Shown: in pieces, positions 1 to 8,000 of the stretch
How positions within the stretch are numbered: position 1 is the stretch's first letter
How the letters are laid out: each line of letters opens with the position of its first letter
DNA from: Candidatus Poribacteria bacterium
GTDB lineage: Bacteria > Poribacteria > WGA-4E > GCA-2687025
Assembly (NCBI GenBank): GCA_018644665.1
Contig: JABGQA010000084.1
Location: 62,001 to 126,000 of the forward strand
Direction: 5' to 3'
Length of the DNA stretch: 64,000 nt
The notes under the pieces: generated by a model
What the model saw: only the letters and a program-made list of their open reading frames with translations
What the model was told of the DNA's origin: nothing
Database searches by the model: none
Position numbers and translations under genes: made by a program

Positions 1-1113
1 GCTCGGACGCTGGCGCGCGAGAGCATCGTACTCCTCGAGAACGACGGCGTGTTGCCGATCGCGGCGAACGTCGGCTCCGTCGCGGTTGTGGGGCCGTTGG
101 CCGACGCGCCTGCCGATCAGCTCGGGTGCTGGGTGATGGACGGCCGACCTGACGACTCCGTGGCGCCTCTGGACGCCCTGCGCGAGCGCCTCGGCGAGGA
201 TCGCGTTCTCTACGCGCCCGGCCTCGACTCGTCGCGGGACACCCACCGCACAGGCTTCGCCACCGCGGCCCAAGCCGCGAGGGACGCGGACGTCGTCGTC
301 GCATTCGTGGGCGAGGAGGCGATCCTCAGCGGCGAAGCGCACTCGCGGGCCTTCCTCGACCTGCCCGGCGCGCAGAACGAGCTGCTGGAGGCGCTGGCGG
401 ACCCCGGCACGCCGATCGTTGTCGTCGTGCTCGCCGGTCGGCCGCTCACCATGGGCGCGGTAGCGTCGAAGGCGAGCGCCGTCCTGATGGCCTGGCACCC
501 GGGCACGATGGCCGGGCCGGCGATCGCTGACATCCTGTTCGGCGACGACACTCCCTCGGGCAAGCTGCCCATCAGCTTCCCGAAGACGGTCGGACAGATC
601 CCAATCTACTACGCGCACAAGAACACAGGCCGGCCGCCGTCTGCCGGGGCGTACGGGATCCCGCTCGGTACGCCGTTGGACCCCGTTGACTTCACGACTG
701 GCTACCTCGACGCAGACCCGGAGCCGCTCTACCCGTTCGGGTACGGCATGAGCTATACGCAATTCGAGTACAGCGACCTCGAGGTCTCGGTCGAGCAAGT
801 GCGGCTTGGTGGGTCGGTCTCCGTGTCCGCGACGCTGCGAAACGTTGGCGACGTGGCGGGCGTCGAAGTCGCTCAGCTCTACGTCCGCGATGTCGTGGGC
901 AGCGTCACCCGTCCGGTTAGGGAGCTGAAGGGTTTCCAGCGCCGCGCGCTAGAGCCGGGCGAGGGCTGCACCGTGACATTCGAGCTGTGGACGGACGCGC
1001 TGGCCTTCCACGGGCGAGACATGCGCCGCGTCACCGAGGCCGGCGAGTTCCACGTGTGGATCGGGGGTAGCGCCAAGGCCGACCTACGTGGCACATTCCA
1101 CGTCGTCGACTGA
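1..1113 (+). CDS. Glycoside hydrolase family 3, C-terminal part (5' end outside window)
   Basis: The frame is open from base 1, so the gene begins upstream; about 370 residues are visible. They start with the GH3 hallmark ARESIVLLENDG, which opens the second alpha/beta-sandwich domain. AWHPGTMAGPAIADILFG and GKLPISFPKTVGQIP follow, and a fibronectin-III-like domain with YVRDVVGSVTRPVRELKGF closes the protein. The N-terminal TIM barrel with the nucleophile aspartate is not in the window. GH3 enzymes are usually beta-glucosidases or beta-xylosidases; the substrate cannot be told from this half. The gene ends 35 bases before crcB, with no terminator seen. Confidence 0.93.
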   Translation, partial: ARTLARESIVLLENDGVLPIAANVGSVAVVGPLADAPADQLGCWVMDGRPDDSVAPLDALRERLGEDRVLYAPGLDSSRDTHRTGFATAAQAARDADVVVAFVGEEAILSGEAHSRAFLDLPGAQNELLEALADPGTPIVVVVLAGRPLTMGAVASKASAVLMAWHPGTMAGPAIADILFGDDTPSGKLPISFPKTVGQIPIYYAHKNTGRPPSAGAYGIPLGTPLDPVDFTTGYLDADPEPLYPFGYGMSYTQFEYSDLEVSVEQVRLGGSVSVSATLRNVGDVAGVEVAQLYVRDVVGSVTRPVRELKGFQRRALEPGEGCTVTFELWTDALAFHGRDMRRVTEAGEFHVWIGGSAKADLRGTFHVVD

Positions 1114-1148
1114 GGCTACCGCGTTACCCGTCGGCTGCCGGGAGGACG

Positions 1149-1538
1149 ATGAACCACATCCTACGCGACGCCCTGCTGGTCGGCACGGGGGGTTTCTTCG
1201 GCGCGATCGGGCGCTTCTACGTCACGGCGTGCATGCAGGGCCGGTCGAAGGGCTTCCCCCTGGGAACGCTGACCGTGAACGTCGCGGGTTCGCTCGCGCT
1301 CGGGTTCCTGGCGTCGCTGCTCGCTCAGCGGGCGCTCGGCGGCGCCCACTGGCGTCTAGTCCTCGGCGTCGGTTTCCTGGGCGCCTTCACGACGTTCTCG
1401 ACGTTCAGCTATGAGAGCGTTCGGCTGTGGGCAGACGGGCGCTGGGGAGCGTTGGCCGCAAACGTCGGTCTGAACGTAGGCGCATGCTTGGCCGCGGCCG
1501 CGCTGGGCGTCTTCGCCGCGCGCTGGGTCACGACGTAG
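1149..1538 (+). CDS. crcB: Fluoride-specific ion channel CrcB/FluC
   Basis: A 129-residue protein of the usual CrcB length with four predicted membrane helices. It carries the family signatures GGFFGAIGRF, GTLTVNVAGS and GFLGAFTTFSTFS; the last contains the Phe/Thr/Ser track that lines the fluoride pore. It exports fluoride across the inner membrane as a dual-topology dimer. A GGGAGG ribosome site lies just before the ATG. No fluoride riboswitch is recognisable in the 35-base gap upstream. The gene converges on the M3 peptidase with only six bases between the stop codons. Confidence 0.95.
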   Translation: MNHILRDALLVGTGGFFGAIGRFYVTACMQGRSKGFPLGTLTVNVAGSLALGFLASLLAQRALGGAHWRLVLGVGFLGAFTTFSTFSYESVRLWADGRWGALAANVGLNVGACLAAAALGVFAARWVTT

Positions 1539-1544
1539 CGGGCA

Positions 1545-3341
1545 TCAGCCGCGCGCCGCTACCAACGCCTCGAAACGGTCGACGTCCTGCCGGATGAGGT
1601 CGAGGCTGCCGGCCCAGAACTCTGGCGTGCGTATGTCTATGCCGAACCGCGCGGACAACTCGCCCGCATCCGCCATGCCGGTGCTCGACAGCAGGTCGTC
1701 GTAACTCGCCCGGAACGCGTCCGGCGCCTCGGAGTACCGGGCGTACAGCCCCAGCCCGAAGAGCAGGCCGAACATATACGGGAAGTTGTAGTAGCTCTGC
1801 CCGTAGTAGTGCGGCTTGGCCGCCCACATGTACGGGTGCAGCAGGTTGGGGTCGAGAGCGTCGCCGTACGTGTCTAGCTGCGCGCGCAGCATGATGTCGT
1901 TCAGCTCCGACACCGACAGTTCTCGGTCGCGACGGCGCTCGAACGTCTCTTGCTCGAACAGGTACCGACACGTGATGTCGACGACGACCTGACAGGCGCT
2001 CTCGAGCGTGTTCTCCACGATGACGAGCTGCTCCGCCTCAGACGCCGTCCTGAGCGACGCCTCACGCACTATCGTCTCGCAGAAGGTACTCGCCGTCTCG
2101 GCGAGTACCATCGGCGTCGAGCGTTGGAGCGGCGTGCGTATCGCCAGTCGCAGGTTGTGGTACGCGTGCCCAAGCTCGTGCGCCAGCGTCCGAACGCCGG
2201 AGAACGACGGCTTGAAGTTGGTCAGAATCCGTGACTCGTCGTCGCGTAAGCGCATGCAGAACGCGCCGTCGACCTTGCCCGCCCGCGGCTCCGCGTCGAT
2301 CCACCGCTCCGAGAACGCGCGCGCCGCAAGGTCACGCATGTCCGCCGAGTACGTGGCGAAGTGCTCCAGGATGAAATCCTCGGCGTCGGCGTACCGCCAT
2401 GCGCTCTCGTCGCCGCCCACGGTCGCGAACAGGTCGTACCACGCGAGCCGATCGACGCCGATGGCCTTCGCCTTGGCGCGCAGGTACCGTCGGAAATGCG
2501 GAAACGCCTCTCTGGCGGCGGACATCATCGCGTCGAGCGACTCGCGATCCATGTTGTTGCCGTGACACGCCTCGTCTAGCGGCGACGCCCACAGACGGCC
2601 GGCGGAAAGCGTGTTCGTCTCGCCTTTCACGCTGTTCAGCGCCGCGGCGATCGGTACTGCCGAGGTTTCCCAAGCCGCTAGCTCGGCCTCGTAGGCCTTA
2701 CGACGCACGTCGCGGTTCGGATTGTGCGCGAGGTTGCGCACCGCGCTCATCGGGTGCTCTTCCGTCTTCCCGTCCAGTTCCAGCTCGACGGTGAGCTGCG
2801 ACGTGAAGTTCCCGTACAGCTTCCGCCACGCGGAGCCCCCGCTGAGCGACAACTGCGCCGCGAGCACCTCCTCGCCGGGCGACATCAGGTGTTCGGCTTC
2901 CACCTTCGCGCGACGGACCATGAATTCGTGATCGGCGGCGACCTCCGAGCGGTCTATGAGCGTGTCTACGTCGAGTGAACCCAGCCACGCGGTTAACCGC
3001 GCGTCCAGCATCTGCACCTTCAGCCAGTGCTGACTCAGCTCGCTGTTCTTTGCCTGCGCGAGTTCGTTCGTGCTGTCCGTAGCGATGAACCCGTGGATGT
3101 ACGCGACGAGCCCGGACTCCTTGGCGAACGTGGCGTTCAGGTGGGTCATCACCTCCTCGAACACCCGCACCGTCTCGTCGTCGACATCCGACGTGCCGCG
3201 CGGCCCGATTGCATGGTCGGCGAACAGCGCCACGAGTGCGTCCATCTCCGCAATCGCGTCGACCATCGCGGCCTCAAACTCTGGGGAGTCGAGTCCGGGG
3301 TAAACGACGCTCATGTCCCAATGCGGTAGGCGGTCAGACAT
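1545..3341 (-). CDS. M3 family oligoendopeptidase (PepF-like)
   Basis: A zinc metallo-oligopeptidase of 598 residues, probably cytosolic because no signal peptide is present. The zinc site HELGHAYH lies at about residues 388-395, followed by the downstream glutamate helix LAETASTFCETIV typical of oligoendopeptidase F. The start MSDRLPHWDMSV was chosen because GTGGAG lies seven bases before it. The frame stays open 21 codons further up (to 3404), but that extension is unlike the family. An extended -10 box lies upstream at 3431-3439. Expected role: cleavage of short peptides from protein turnover. Confidence 0.93.
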   Translation of the reverse strand: MSDRLPHWDMSVVYPGLDSPEFEAAMVDAIAEMDALVALFADHAIGPRGTSDVDDETVRVFEEVMTHLNATFAKESGLVAYIHGFIATDSTNELAQAKNSELSQHWLKVQMLDARLTAWLGSLDVDTLIDRSEVAADHEFMVRRAKVEAEHLMSPGEEVLAAQLSLSGGSAWRKLYGNFTSQLTVELELDGKTEEHPMSAVRNLAHNPNRDVRRKAYEAELAAWETSAVPIAAALNSVKGETNTLSAGRLWASPLDEACHGNNMDRESLDAMMSAAREAFPHFRRYLRAKAKAIGVDRLAWYDLFATVGGDESAWRYADAEDFILEHFATYSADMRDLAARAFSERWIDAEPRAGKVDGAFCMRLRDDESRILTNFKPSFSGVRTLAHELGHAYHNLRLAIRTPLQRSTPMVLAETASTFCETIVREASLRTASEAEQLVIVENTLESACQVVVDITCRYLFEQETFERRRDRELSVSELNDIMLRAQLDTYGDALDPNLLHPYMWAAKPHYYGQSYYNFPYMFGLLFGLGLYARYSEAPDAFRASYDDLLSSTGMADAGELSARFGIDIRTPEFWAGSLDLIRQDVDRFEALVAARG

Positions 3342-3430
3342 CCAAGGGCTCCACGGGATCGAGTCGCATGTGTCTCCGCCCGTCAGCATGCCGTGGGCGG
3401 GCAACGGAAGCGGCGCTGCGCTGATTCACG

Positions 3431-3439
3431 ATTCTAGCA
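3431..3439 (-). promoter_or_regulatory. Extended -10 promoter candidate for the M3 peptidase
   Basis: On the minus strand the bases read TGCTAGAAT, an extended -10 element. No good -35 box lies 17 bases upstream, as is common for extended -10 promoters. The predicted transcript starts about 83 bases before the peptidase ATG. The same TGCTAGA(A/C)T string occurs at 9502 and 44091. Confidence 0.4.
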
Positions 3440-3602
3440 CACCGGGGCGGCCCCGGCGCGCGGCCGGATGCGCTCCCGGCGCCGGTGAGTGCGGCACTCA
3501 ACCCCGTGGTGACATCTCCCCGCGCAGCCCTCTGCTGGCGGGAAACTCGCGGGCGTCATCGTACGACATCGACGACGTCGTGGCAGGGCCGCGGCGTCCG
3601 AC

Positions 3603-4496
3603 CTACCCGACGAACGGCTTGCCGACGATCTGCTCGTACGCCTCCTGATACCGGGCGCTCGTACCCGCGACCACATCGGCGGGCAGAGGCGGGCCGGGGT
3701 AGTCCTTCCCCCAGTCGAGCGTCTCCAGGTAGTCGCGCACGTACTGCTTGTCGAAGCTACGCTGCGGGCGCCCGGGCTCGTATTCGTCCGCGGGCCAGAA
3801 CCGCGACGAGTCGGCCGTGAGGGCCTCGTCGATCAGGATGATCTCGCCGTCACGATCGCCGAATTCGAACTTCGTGTCGGCGATGATGATCCCGCGCTCG
3901 GCCGCGTAGGCCGCCGCTGCTTCGTAGATCGCGATGCTCGTGCTGCTAAGGTGGTCCGTGAGTTCCTGCCCCACGATGTCCGCCATCGCCGCGACGGAGA
4001 TGTTCTCGTCGTGACCGGTGTCCGCCTTCGTAGCGGGCGTGAAGATGGGAGTCGGAAGCTTGTCGGACTCTCGCAGCCCGGAGGGCATCGCCTCGCCGCA
4101 AACGGTGCCGTGCGCGCTGTATTCCTTCCACGCCGACCCGCTGATATAGCCGCGCACCACGCACTCTATGTCGACGCGCTCCGTGCGCAGAACATACATG
4201 GTCCGCCCGGCGAACACGTCGTCATACTCACGAGCCACAGCAGGAAACTCGGCCACGTCCGTGCTGATTAGGTGGTTCGGGACCAGATCCTTAGTGTAGG
4301 CGAACCAGAACGTGGACAGAGCGGTAAGGACCTTGCCCTTGTTCGTGATGCCGTCGGGTAGCACGACGTCGAACGCGGATATCCGGTCAGTCGCCACGAT
4401 CAGCAGGCGATCGTCGAGGGCGTAGATGTCCCGTACCTTGCCACGATGCAGGAGATCCAGGCTGGGGCAGTCGGTCTGGACGATGGCGGATGGCAT
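3603..4496 (-). CDS. purC: Phosphoribosylaminoimidazole-succinocarboxamide synthase
   Basis: SAICAR synthetase of de novo purine synthesis: ATP-dependent ligation of aspartate to CAIR. The 297-residue product has the family's N-terminal RGKVRDIYALDDRLLIVATD, then DRISAFDVVLPDGI, the ECVVRGYISGSAWKEY signature and the metal/ATP stretch IIADTKFEFG. Its length fits the eukaryote/PurC-long type. The start MPSAIVQTD was taken because GGAGGA sits five bases before it, although the frame is open to 4646. No other purine gene is in the window. A candidate promoter lies at 4552-4580. Confidence 0.96.
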   Translation of the reverse strand: MPSAIVQTDCPSLDLLHRGKVRDIYALDDRLLIVATDRISAFDVVLPDGITNKGKVLTALSTFWFAYTKDLVPNHLISTDVAEFPAVAREYDDVFAGRTMYVLRTERVDIECVVRGYISGSAWKEYSAHGTVCGEAMPSGLRESDKLPTPIFTPATKADTGHDENISVAAMADIVGQELTDHLSSTSIAIYEAAAAYAAERGIIIADTKFEFGDRDGEIILIDEALTADSSRFWPADEYEPGRPQRSFDKQYVRDYLETLDWGKDYPGPPLPADVVAGTSARYQEAYEQIVGKPFVG

Positions 4497-4551
4497 CGAT
4501 TCCTCCCATGGGACCACGTGCGCTTGCGGGACCGGTCGGTCGATGCGGCCA

Positions 4552-4580
4552 ATTGTGCCGCGCGCATCCCCGGCATTCAA
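4552..4580 (-). promoter_or_regulatory. Sigma-70-type promoter candidate for purC
   Basis: On the minus strand TTGAAT (4580-4575), a 17-base spacer and CACAAT (4557-4552) give four of six -10 matches and a good -35. Transcription would start near 4546, about 50 bases before the purC ATG. Confidence 0.45.
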
Positions 4581-4623
4581 TGTCTCGAATGCGTCGCCGA
4601 AGCCCCGTCTTCCATAGGTGACC

Positions 4624-6453
4624 CTACGGGCGGATGTACCGCCCAAGGCCCAGACTGAGGATGCTAGTCGAGCACCGCAGCAACTGATCGCCCAGCACGA
4701 GTCCCAGGAAGAAGGGCACCGCCCGTCGATAGGCGGGGAATCCGGCGATTCGCAGGAGCACGGACTTCACCGACCAACTCACCATCACGGGGAACCAGAA
4801 GTAGATCATCCCGCCCCAAGACGCCCCGGAGAGCACATAGCCAGAGGAATGGAGCGGCCACCAGATCAGGTGCGTTCGCAGAGCTTGAAGCAGCACGACG
4901 AAGCTGAACCCACCGATCATGTACGGAAACGCCTCGAAGTTGGGGCCGCGCGGCGCCTGCAGCCACCGTTGCACGAGGCTCCAGGTCTCCCAGCCGAAGT
5001 AGTGGCCTCGGCTCTGCGCGAGCGCGCCGTACGTGTACCCGACCTGCAGGTACGACCAGAACGTCGCCACCGCGCCCGCGCCGATGGCGAGAATCATCGC
5101 GCCGACAAGGCGTTGCGTGCCCATGCCGGCGCGCGCGCCGATATAGAGCATCTCGGCCTGGTTCGGCATCGAAGGCGCGCGGTTGGCCCGGTTGAACGCG
5201 TAGAAGAAGCTGACGATGGTCACGTTGGCGCCGCCCAGGCGTCGTGTGCCCACGATGTCCGTCAGCATCTGGCGAGGGTTGATCCAGTTGATCTCGAGAT
5301 ACGGCGGGCCCAGCGCGGCGCGGACGTGCGAGAAGGCGAGCGAGAACGCGAGGAAGAACACATAGTAAGCCGCCGCCGCCCACAGCGACATGCCGGCGGT
5401 GTAGCAGAACACGAGCACCGCCCCGACGCTCACGGCGCCCAAGATGGCGAGCTTCTGGTCGGGCAGGCCGGCGGCGGCGCCTTCGTCGCGGGTGCCCCGT
5501 ATGGCTCCACGGACGAACGTCTCCAAGTGCCGCCGCGCGAACCACAGGGCCAGGACCGCGATGCCCATCCAGGCGCCCGCCGCGCGCTGATCGAGATGCA
5601 GATCCTGTATGCCCACCACATCCGCGACGACCCGCTCGACGCGCGTCAGCCAGAAGAAGAACCAGAGCGAGAAGCCGAGGTCCAGCGGCATGAAGAACGT
5701 GAGGCCGATGACGGACACATCGAAGCTCATGTTCAGGTACCCCATCGCCTGCCAAGGGCGCTCCGTGATGTGCGGGTCGAGCCGGTAGCCTCCAGGGAAT
5801 CCAGGCACGGCGGGGAAGAGGTCGTGCAGCGAGTTCAGGACGCGGAGCCCAGCCGCCAACGCGAAGCCGATCCACATCGCGCGCGTACGCCAGAACCGCG
5901 GCGCCGTCGTCATCTGCAGCGGAAGCTGTGTCAGCGGATAGGTGAGTTTCTCGCGCTGCATCCAGTGTTCGCGCAGGAGCAGGGAGAAGCACAGCGTCGA
6001 CGTGAACAGGCCGAGGATGAGCCCGGACCAGACGAACACCGGCGCGACCCACGCGCGCCAGTGATCCGCCACGACGATGCTCGAATCGCCCTGGAAGTAC
6101 CCGGCGTAAACGTCCGGGTCGCGCGCCATGAACCACTCGGGGATGAACCGGAAGAACAGCTCGCGGTACTGGTTCTCGTCGTTCGCGAACCAGAACGGAT
6201 GAGCCAGCGTGTGCATCAGGATCGACATCATCGTATGGCCGGCGACGGTCGAAACCATCGTGACCATGATGTAGACGACGAGAAGCTCCGACGGCTTCAG
6301 GGCAGCGTGCGGCCCCACGCGCTTGAGAGCCGTGTTGACGACGAGCAAGATTGCGAGGGTGAAAGTAGCGTTCGAGAAGGGAGATATAGCCGTGTAGACG
6401 TAGTACCACAGCTCGCTGGCGATGGAGATCCAGTAGGCGTTGACGAGAGTCAC
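4624..6453 (-). CDS. Polytopic membrane protein, DUF6785/DUF6784-like; true start unresolved
   Basis: A protein of at least 609 residues with about twelve hydrophobic segments, resembling large integral membrane proteins annotated as DUF6785/DUF6784 in Poribacteria and Planctomycetes. Recognisable pieces are LKPSELLVVYIMVTM near the N-terminus and LTYPLTQLPLQM in the middle. The function is unknown; a transporter-like role is a guess. The only canonical start is GTG at 6453, but the frame stays open back to 6567. The missing codons encode GRAILVGLLVTLVNAYW, which looks like the first membrane helix. No ATG, GTG or TTG precedes it, so the real start may be non-canonical or the sequence may carry an error. 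It follows the LamG gene in the same direction and probably shares its transcript. Confidence 0.75.
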   Translation of the reverse strand: MTLVNAYWISIASELWYYVYTAISPFSNATFTLAILLVVNTALKRVGPHAALKPSELLVVYIMVTMVSTVAGHTMMSILMHTLAHPFWFANDENQYRELFFRFIPEWFMARDPDVYAGYFQGDSSIVVADHWRAWVAPVFVWSGLILGLFTSTLCFSLLLREHWMQREKLTYPLTQLPLQMTTAPRFWRTRAMWIGFALAAGLRVLNSLHDLFPAVPGFPGGYRLDPHITERPWQAMGYLNMSFDVSVIGLTFFMPLDLGFSLWFFFWLTRVERVVADVVGIQDLHLDQRAAGAWMGIAVLALWFARRHLETFVRGAIRGTRDEGAAAGLPDQKLAILGAVSVGAVLVFCYTAGMSLWAAAAYYVFFLAFSLAFSHVRAALGPPYLEINWINPRQMLTDIVGTRRLGGANVTIVSFFYAFNRANRAPSMPNQAEMLYIGARAGMGTQRLVGAMILAIGAGAVATFWSYLQVGYTYGALAQSRGHYFGWETWSLVQRWLQAPRGPNFEAFPYMIGGFSFVVLLQALRTHLIWWPLHSSGYVLSGASWGGMIYFWFPVMVSWSVKSVLLRIAGFPAYRRAVPFFLGLVLGDQLLRCSTSILSLGLGRYIRP

Positions 6454-6567
6454 GAGCAGGCCGACGAGGATCGCGCGTCCGGTTACGACGCGTCCGTTGG
6501 CAGGGGCCGTCTCGATGGTGTCGTTGATCCCGTCGGGGAGTGGCCAGGCCGGGCCGCGTTGGCGAAC

Positions 6568-7320
6568 CTAGCGCGCGTCGGTCTTGATGTCGGCCCAGGT
6601 GGATGTCAGCTTGCCGGCGATGTCGATTGCGAGCGCAAGACCCTCCATCACCTTCGGGATGTCGTCAGGGCCCAACGCTCGGTTCCACAGGTACACCTCA
6701 TCCAGCACGCCCGCGAAGTCCTGGGATGACCCCATTCGCCCTCCGATCGACACAGGCAGGTCGTTCTGCTGCAGGTCGCCCGTGGCGCTGTCGTTGCGGC
6801 CGACCTCGACGCCGTCCTTGTAAAGGACCACGGCTGCGCCGTCGTACGTCATCGCGAGGTGCGCCCACTCGTCAGGGAAGTTGGCAAGATGCGGGCTCGT
6901 GTCGAACCGCGCGTCGGCGTGCACCGTACCGAACAACCCCTGCGCGTCGTCGTACTGCAGCGAGTACGGGTACTCATCGCTCTTCTGTTTGATGAGGAAC
7001 TTCGCCCAAGCGGCTTGGCCTTCGACCGGCATGGCCCAGACTGCGATCGTCACACCCGTAACTAGGCGCAACGAGTCGGCGTCTTCGACGACCACCTCGG
7101 AACCCCCGTCGAACTCAATCGCCCCGCCGGTGTGCCCGGGCGCCCACGCCGGCTGACCTGCGAACGTGCCGTTGTTGCCGAGGCCCGACGCGTCGGCGGT
7201 CGTATCCCCGTTCCCCTCGTCGAAGGTCCAGAACCCAACGAGGCCGTCCGTCAGCTGCGCGTACGCGCAGGTGGCGGCCACGAGCATCGGTACGATCACT
7301 GCTTGTCGCAGATGGAACAT
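6568..7320 (-). CDS. Secreted LamG/concanavalin-like domain protein
   Basis: A 250-residue protein with a clear signal peptide (MFHLRQAVIVPMLVAATCAYA) followed by one LamG-type jelly roll, beginning GLVGFWTFDEGNGDTTADAS and ending FAGVLDEVYLWNRAL. Such LamG3 domains bind glycans or ligands on exported proteins and are abundant in polysaccharide-degrading bacteria. No catalytic domain is attached. The ATG has GAGGAGG just upstream and a strong promoter 28 bases further. The membrane-protein gene follows downstream in the same frame. Confidence 0.85.
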   Translation of the reverse strand: MFHLRQAVIVPMLVAATCAYAQLTDGLVGFWTFDEGNGDTTADASGLGNNGTFAGQPAWAPGHTGGAIEFDGGSEVVVEDADSLRLVTGVTIAVWAMPVEGQAAWAKFLIKQKSDEYPYSLQYDDAQGLFGTVHADARFDTSPHLANFPDEWAHLAMTYDGAAVVLYKDGVEVGRNDSATGDLQQNDLPVSIGGRMGSSQDFAGVLDEVYLWNRALGPDDIPKVMEGLALAIDIAGKLTSTWADIKTDAR

Positions 7321-7354
7321 GGGCCCCTCCTCTATCCCGCATGTGGGTTGCCCG

Positions 7355-7383
7355 ATTATAGGCGGCCCTACTCCAGGCCGCAA
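7355..7383 (-). promoter_or_regulatory. Strong sigma-70 promoter for the LamG gene
   Basis: On the minus strand TTGCGG (7383-7378), a 17-base spacer and a perfect TATAAT (7360-7355). Transcription would start near 7348, giving a leader of about 28 bases that contains the GAGGAGG ribosome site. Confidence 0.75.
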
Positions 7384-7834
7384 TCGGCCGGATTGGCTGG
7401 GTGTGACCATGAGTAGCTCGTAGGCCGGAGTCGCGGGCCAAACGCCTCCGCCCTGTGGACGCGTGAACGTCTTCCCCTTGCAGGGGAAGATTGAGATGGG
7501 GTCCCGGCGTCACCTCACGCCCGCCGCGGTGTTCCCAGCGCGTGATGGCGCCGCCCGGCCGGGCGCCGTTCCTCTGCCATCCCGCGAAGCGCGGCGACCA
7601 CGGATCTCTGCGCAGTGACCATGTCGGTGACTCGTCGCCGCGCTCAGATCGGCGGCCCGCCGGGGCCGCGACGGCCGGCGTCATGACCAACAGAGAACAC
7701 GCATGCCGCGTTGGCCTTGCCACCGACCTCGGCGCCTGTGCAATACTTCCCGGCGGGATAGGGGGACGTCTCCACCCGCTAGGGCGGAGGCGGCTGAGAT
7801 GCCACTATGCCACGAAGTGCGATGGGAGAGTGCG
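7384..7834. other. Intergenic stretch without a supported gene
   Basis: About 450 bases between the divergent LamG promoter and the 32-residue membrane peptide gene. It contains one copy of the dispersed hairpin repeat (7467-7503). Open frames here are low-complexity Arg/Pro/Ala translations without ribosome sites, and no gene is supported. Confidence 0.6.
7467..7503 (+). repeat. Dispersed intergenic hairpin repeat, copy A
   Basis: The unit has a perfect 7-bp stem, CTTCCCC-TTGCA-GGGGAAG, followed by ATTGAGATGGGGTC. It is flanked by GCGTGA on the left and by CGGCGTCACC on the right. The same unit recurs at 23540 and, inverted, at 53138; a decayed copy lies near 23715. All four lie between genes. 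Confidence 0.75.
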
Positions 7835-7933
7835 GTGAGTTACCGAAACCGACCGGGATCGAGCAAGACAACCCTCATCATCGCGGCAGTCGTCGCGATC
7901 GCGGCCGTGATCGTCGGATTCGCGTGGGGATGA
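7835..7933 (+). CDS. 32-residue single-span membrane peptide
   Basis: A GTG-started small gene encoding a basic head, MSYRNRPGSSKTT, followed by one membrane helix of alternating Ile/Ala/Val and ending GFAWG. GGGAGAG lies six bases before the GTG and a strong hairpin terminator starts 27 bases after the stop, so a real transcription unit is plausible. No known family was recognised. Membrane-anchored regulatory peptide or toxin-like roles are possible but unsupported. The same frame is open for 44 codons upstream, without hydrophobic or conserved features. Confidence 0.5.
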   Translation: MSYRNRPGSSKTTLIIAAVVAIAAVIVGFAWG

Positions 7934-7959
7934 GGCCCAGGTTCGCATGTGGCCTGAAG

Positions 7960-7987
7960 CGCCCCGACCATCGCTGTGGTCGGGGCG
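7960..7987. terminator. Bidirectional hairpin terminator
   Basis: The stem CGCCCCGACCA/TGGTCGGGGCG has 11 pairs and the six-base loop TCGCTG. It sits between the small membrane peptide gene (ends 7933) and the convergent phosphohexomutase (ends 8001). The T-tract is weak in both directions. Confidence 0.75.
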
Positions 7988-8000
7988 TTCGCACTCCAGG

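Noticed and set aside
1114..1148. Fluoride riboswitch before crcB
   Set aside because: Only 35 bases separate it from the upstream gene and none of the conserved pseudoknot elements is present.
4618..6729. A 703-codon open frame on the plus strand opposite the membrane-protein gene
   Set aside because: It is Arg/Glu/His-rich antisense reading of a GC-rich gene with no recognisable domain; the minus strand has a coherent multi-helix protein.
7711..7834. Possible structured leader (GGGGGACGTCTCC, GGCTGAGA) before the small membrane peptide
   Set aside because: The GCTGAGA string recalls a TPP element, but the other conserved blocks and helix order are missing.
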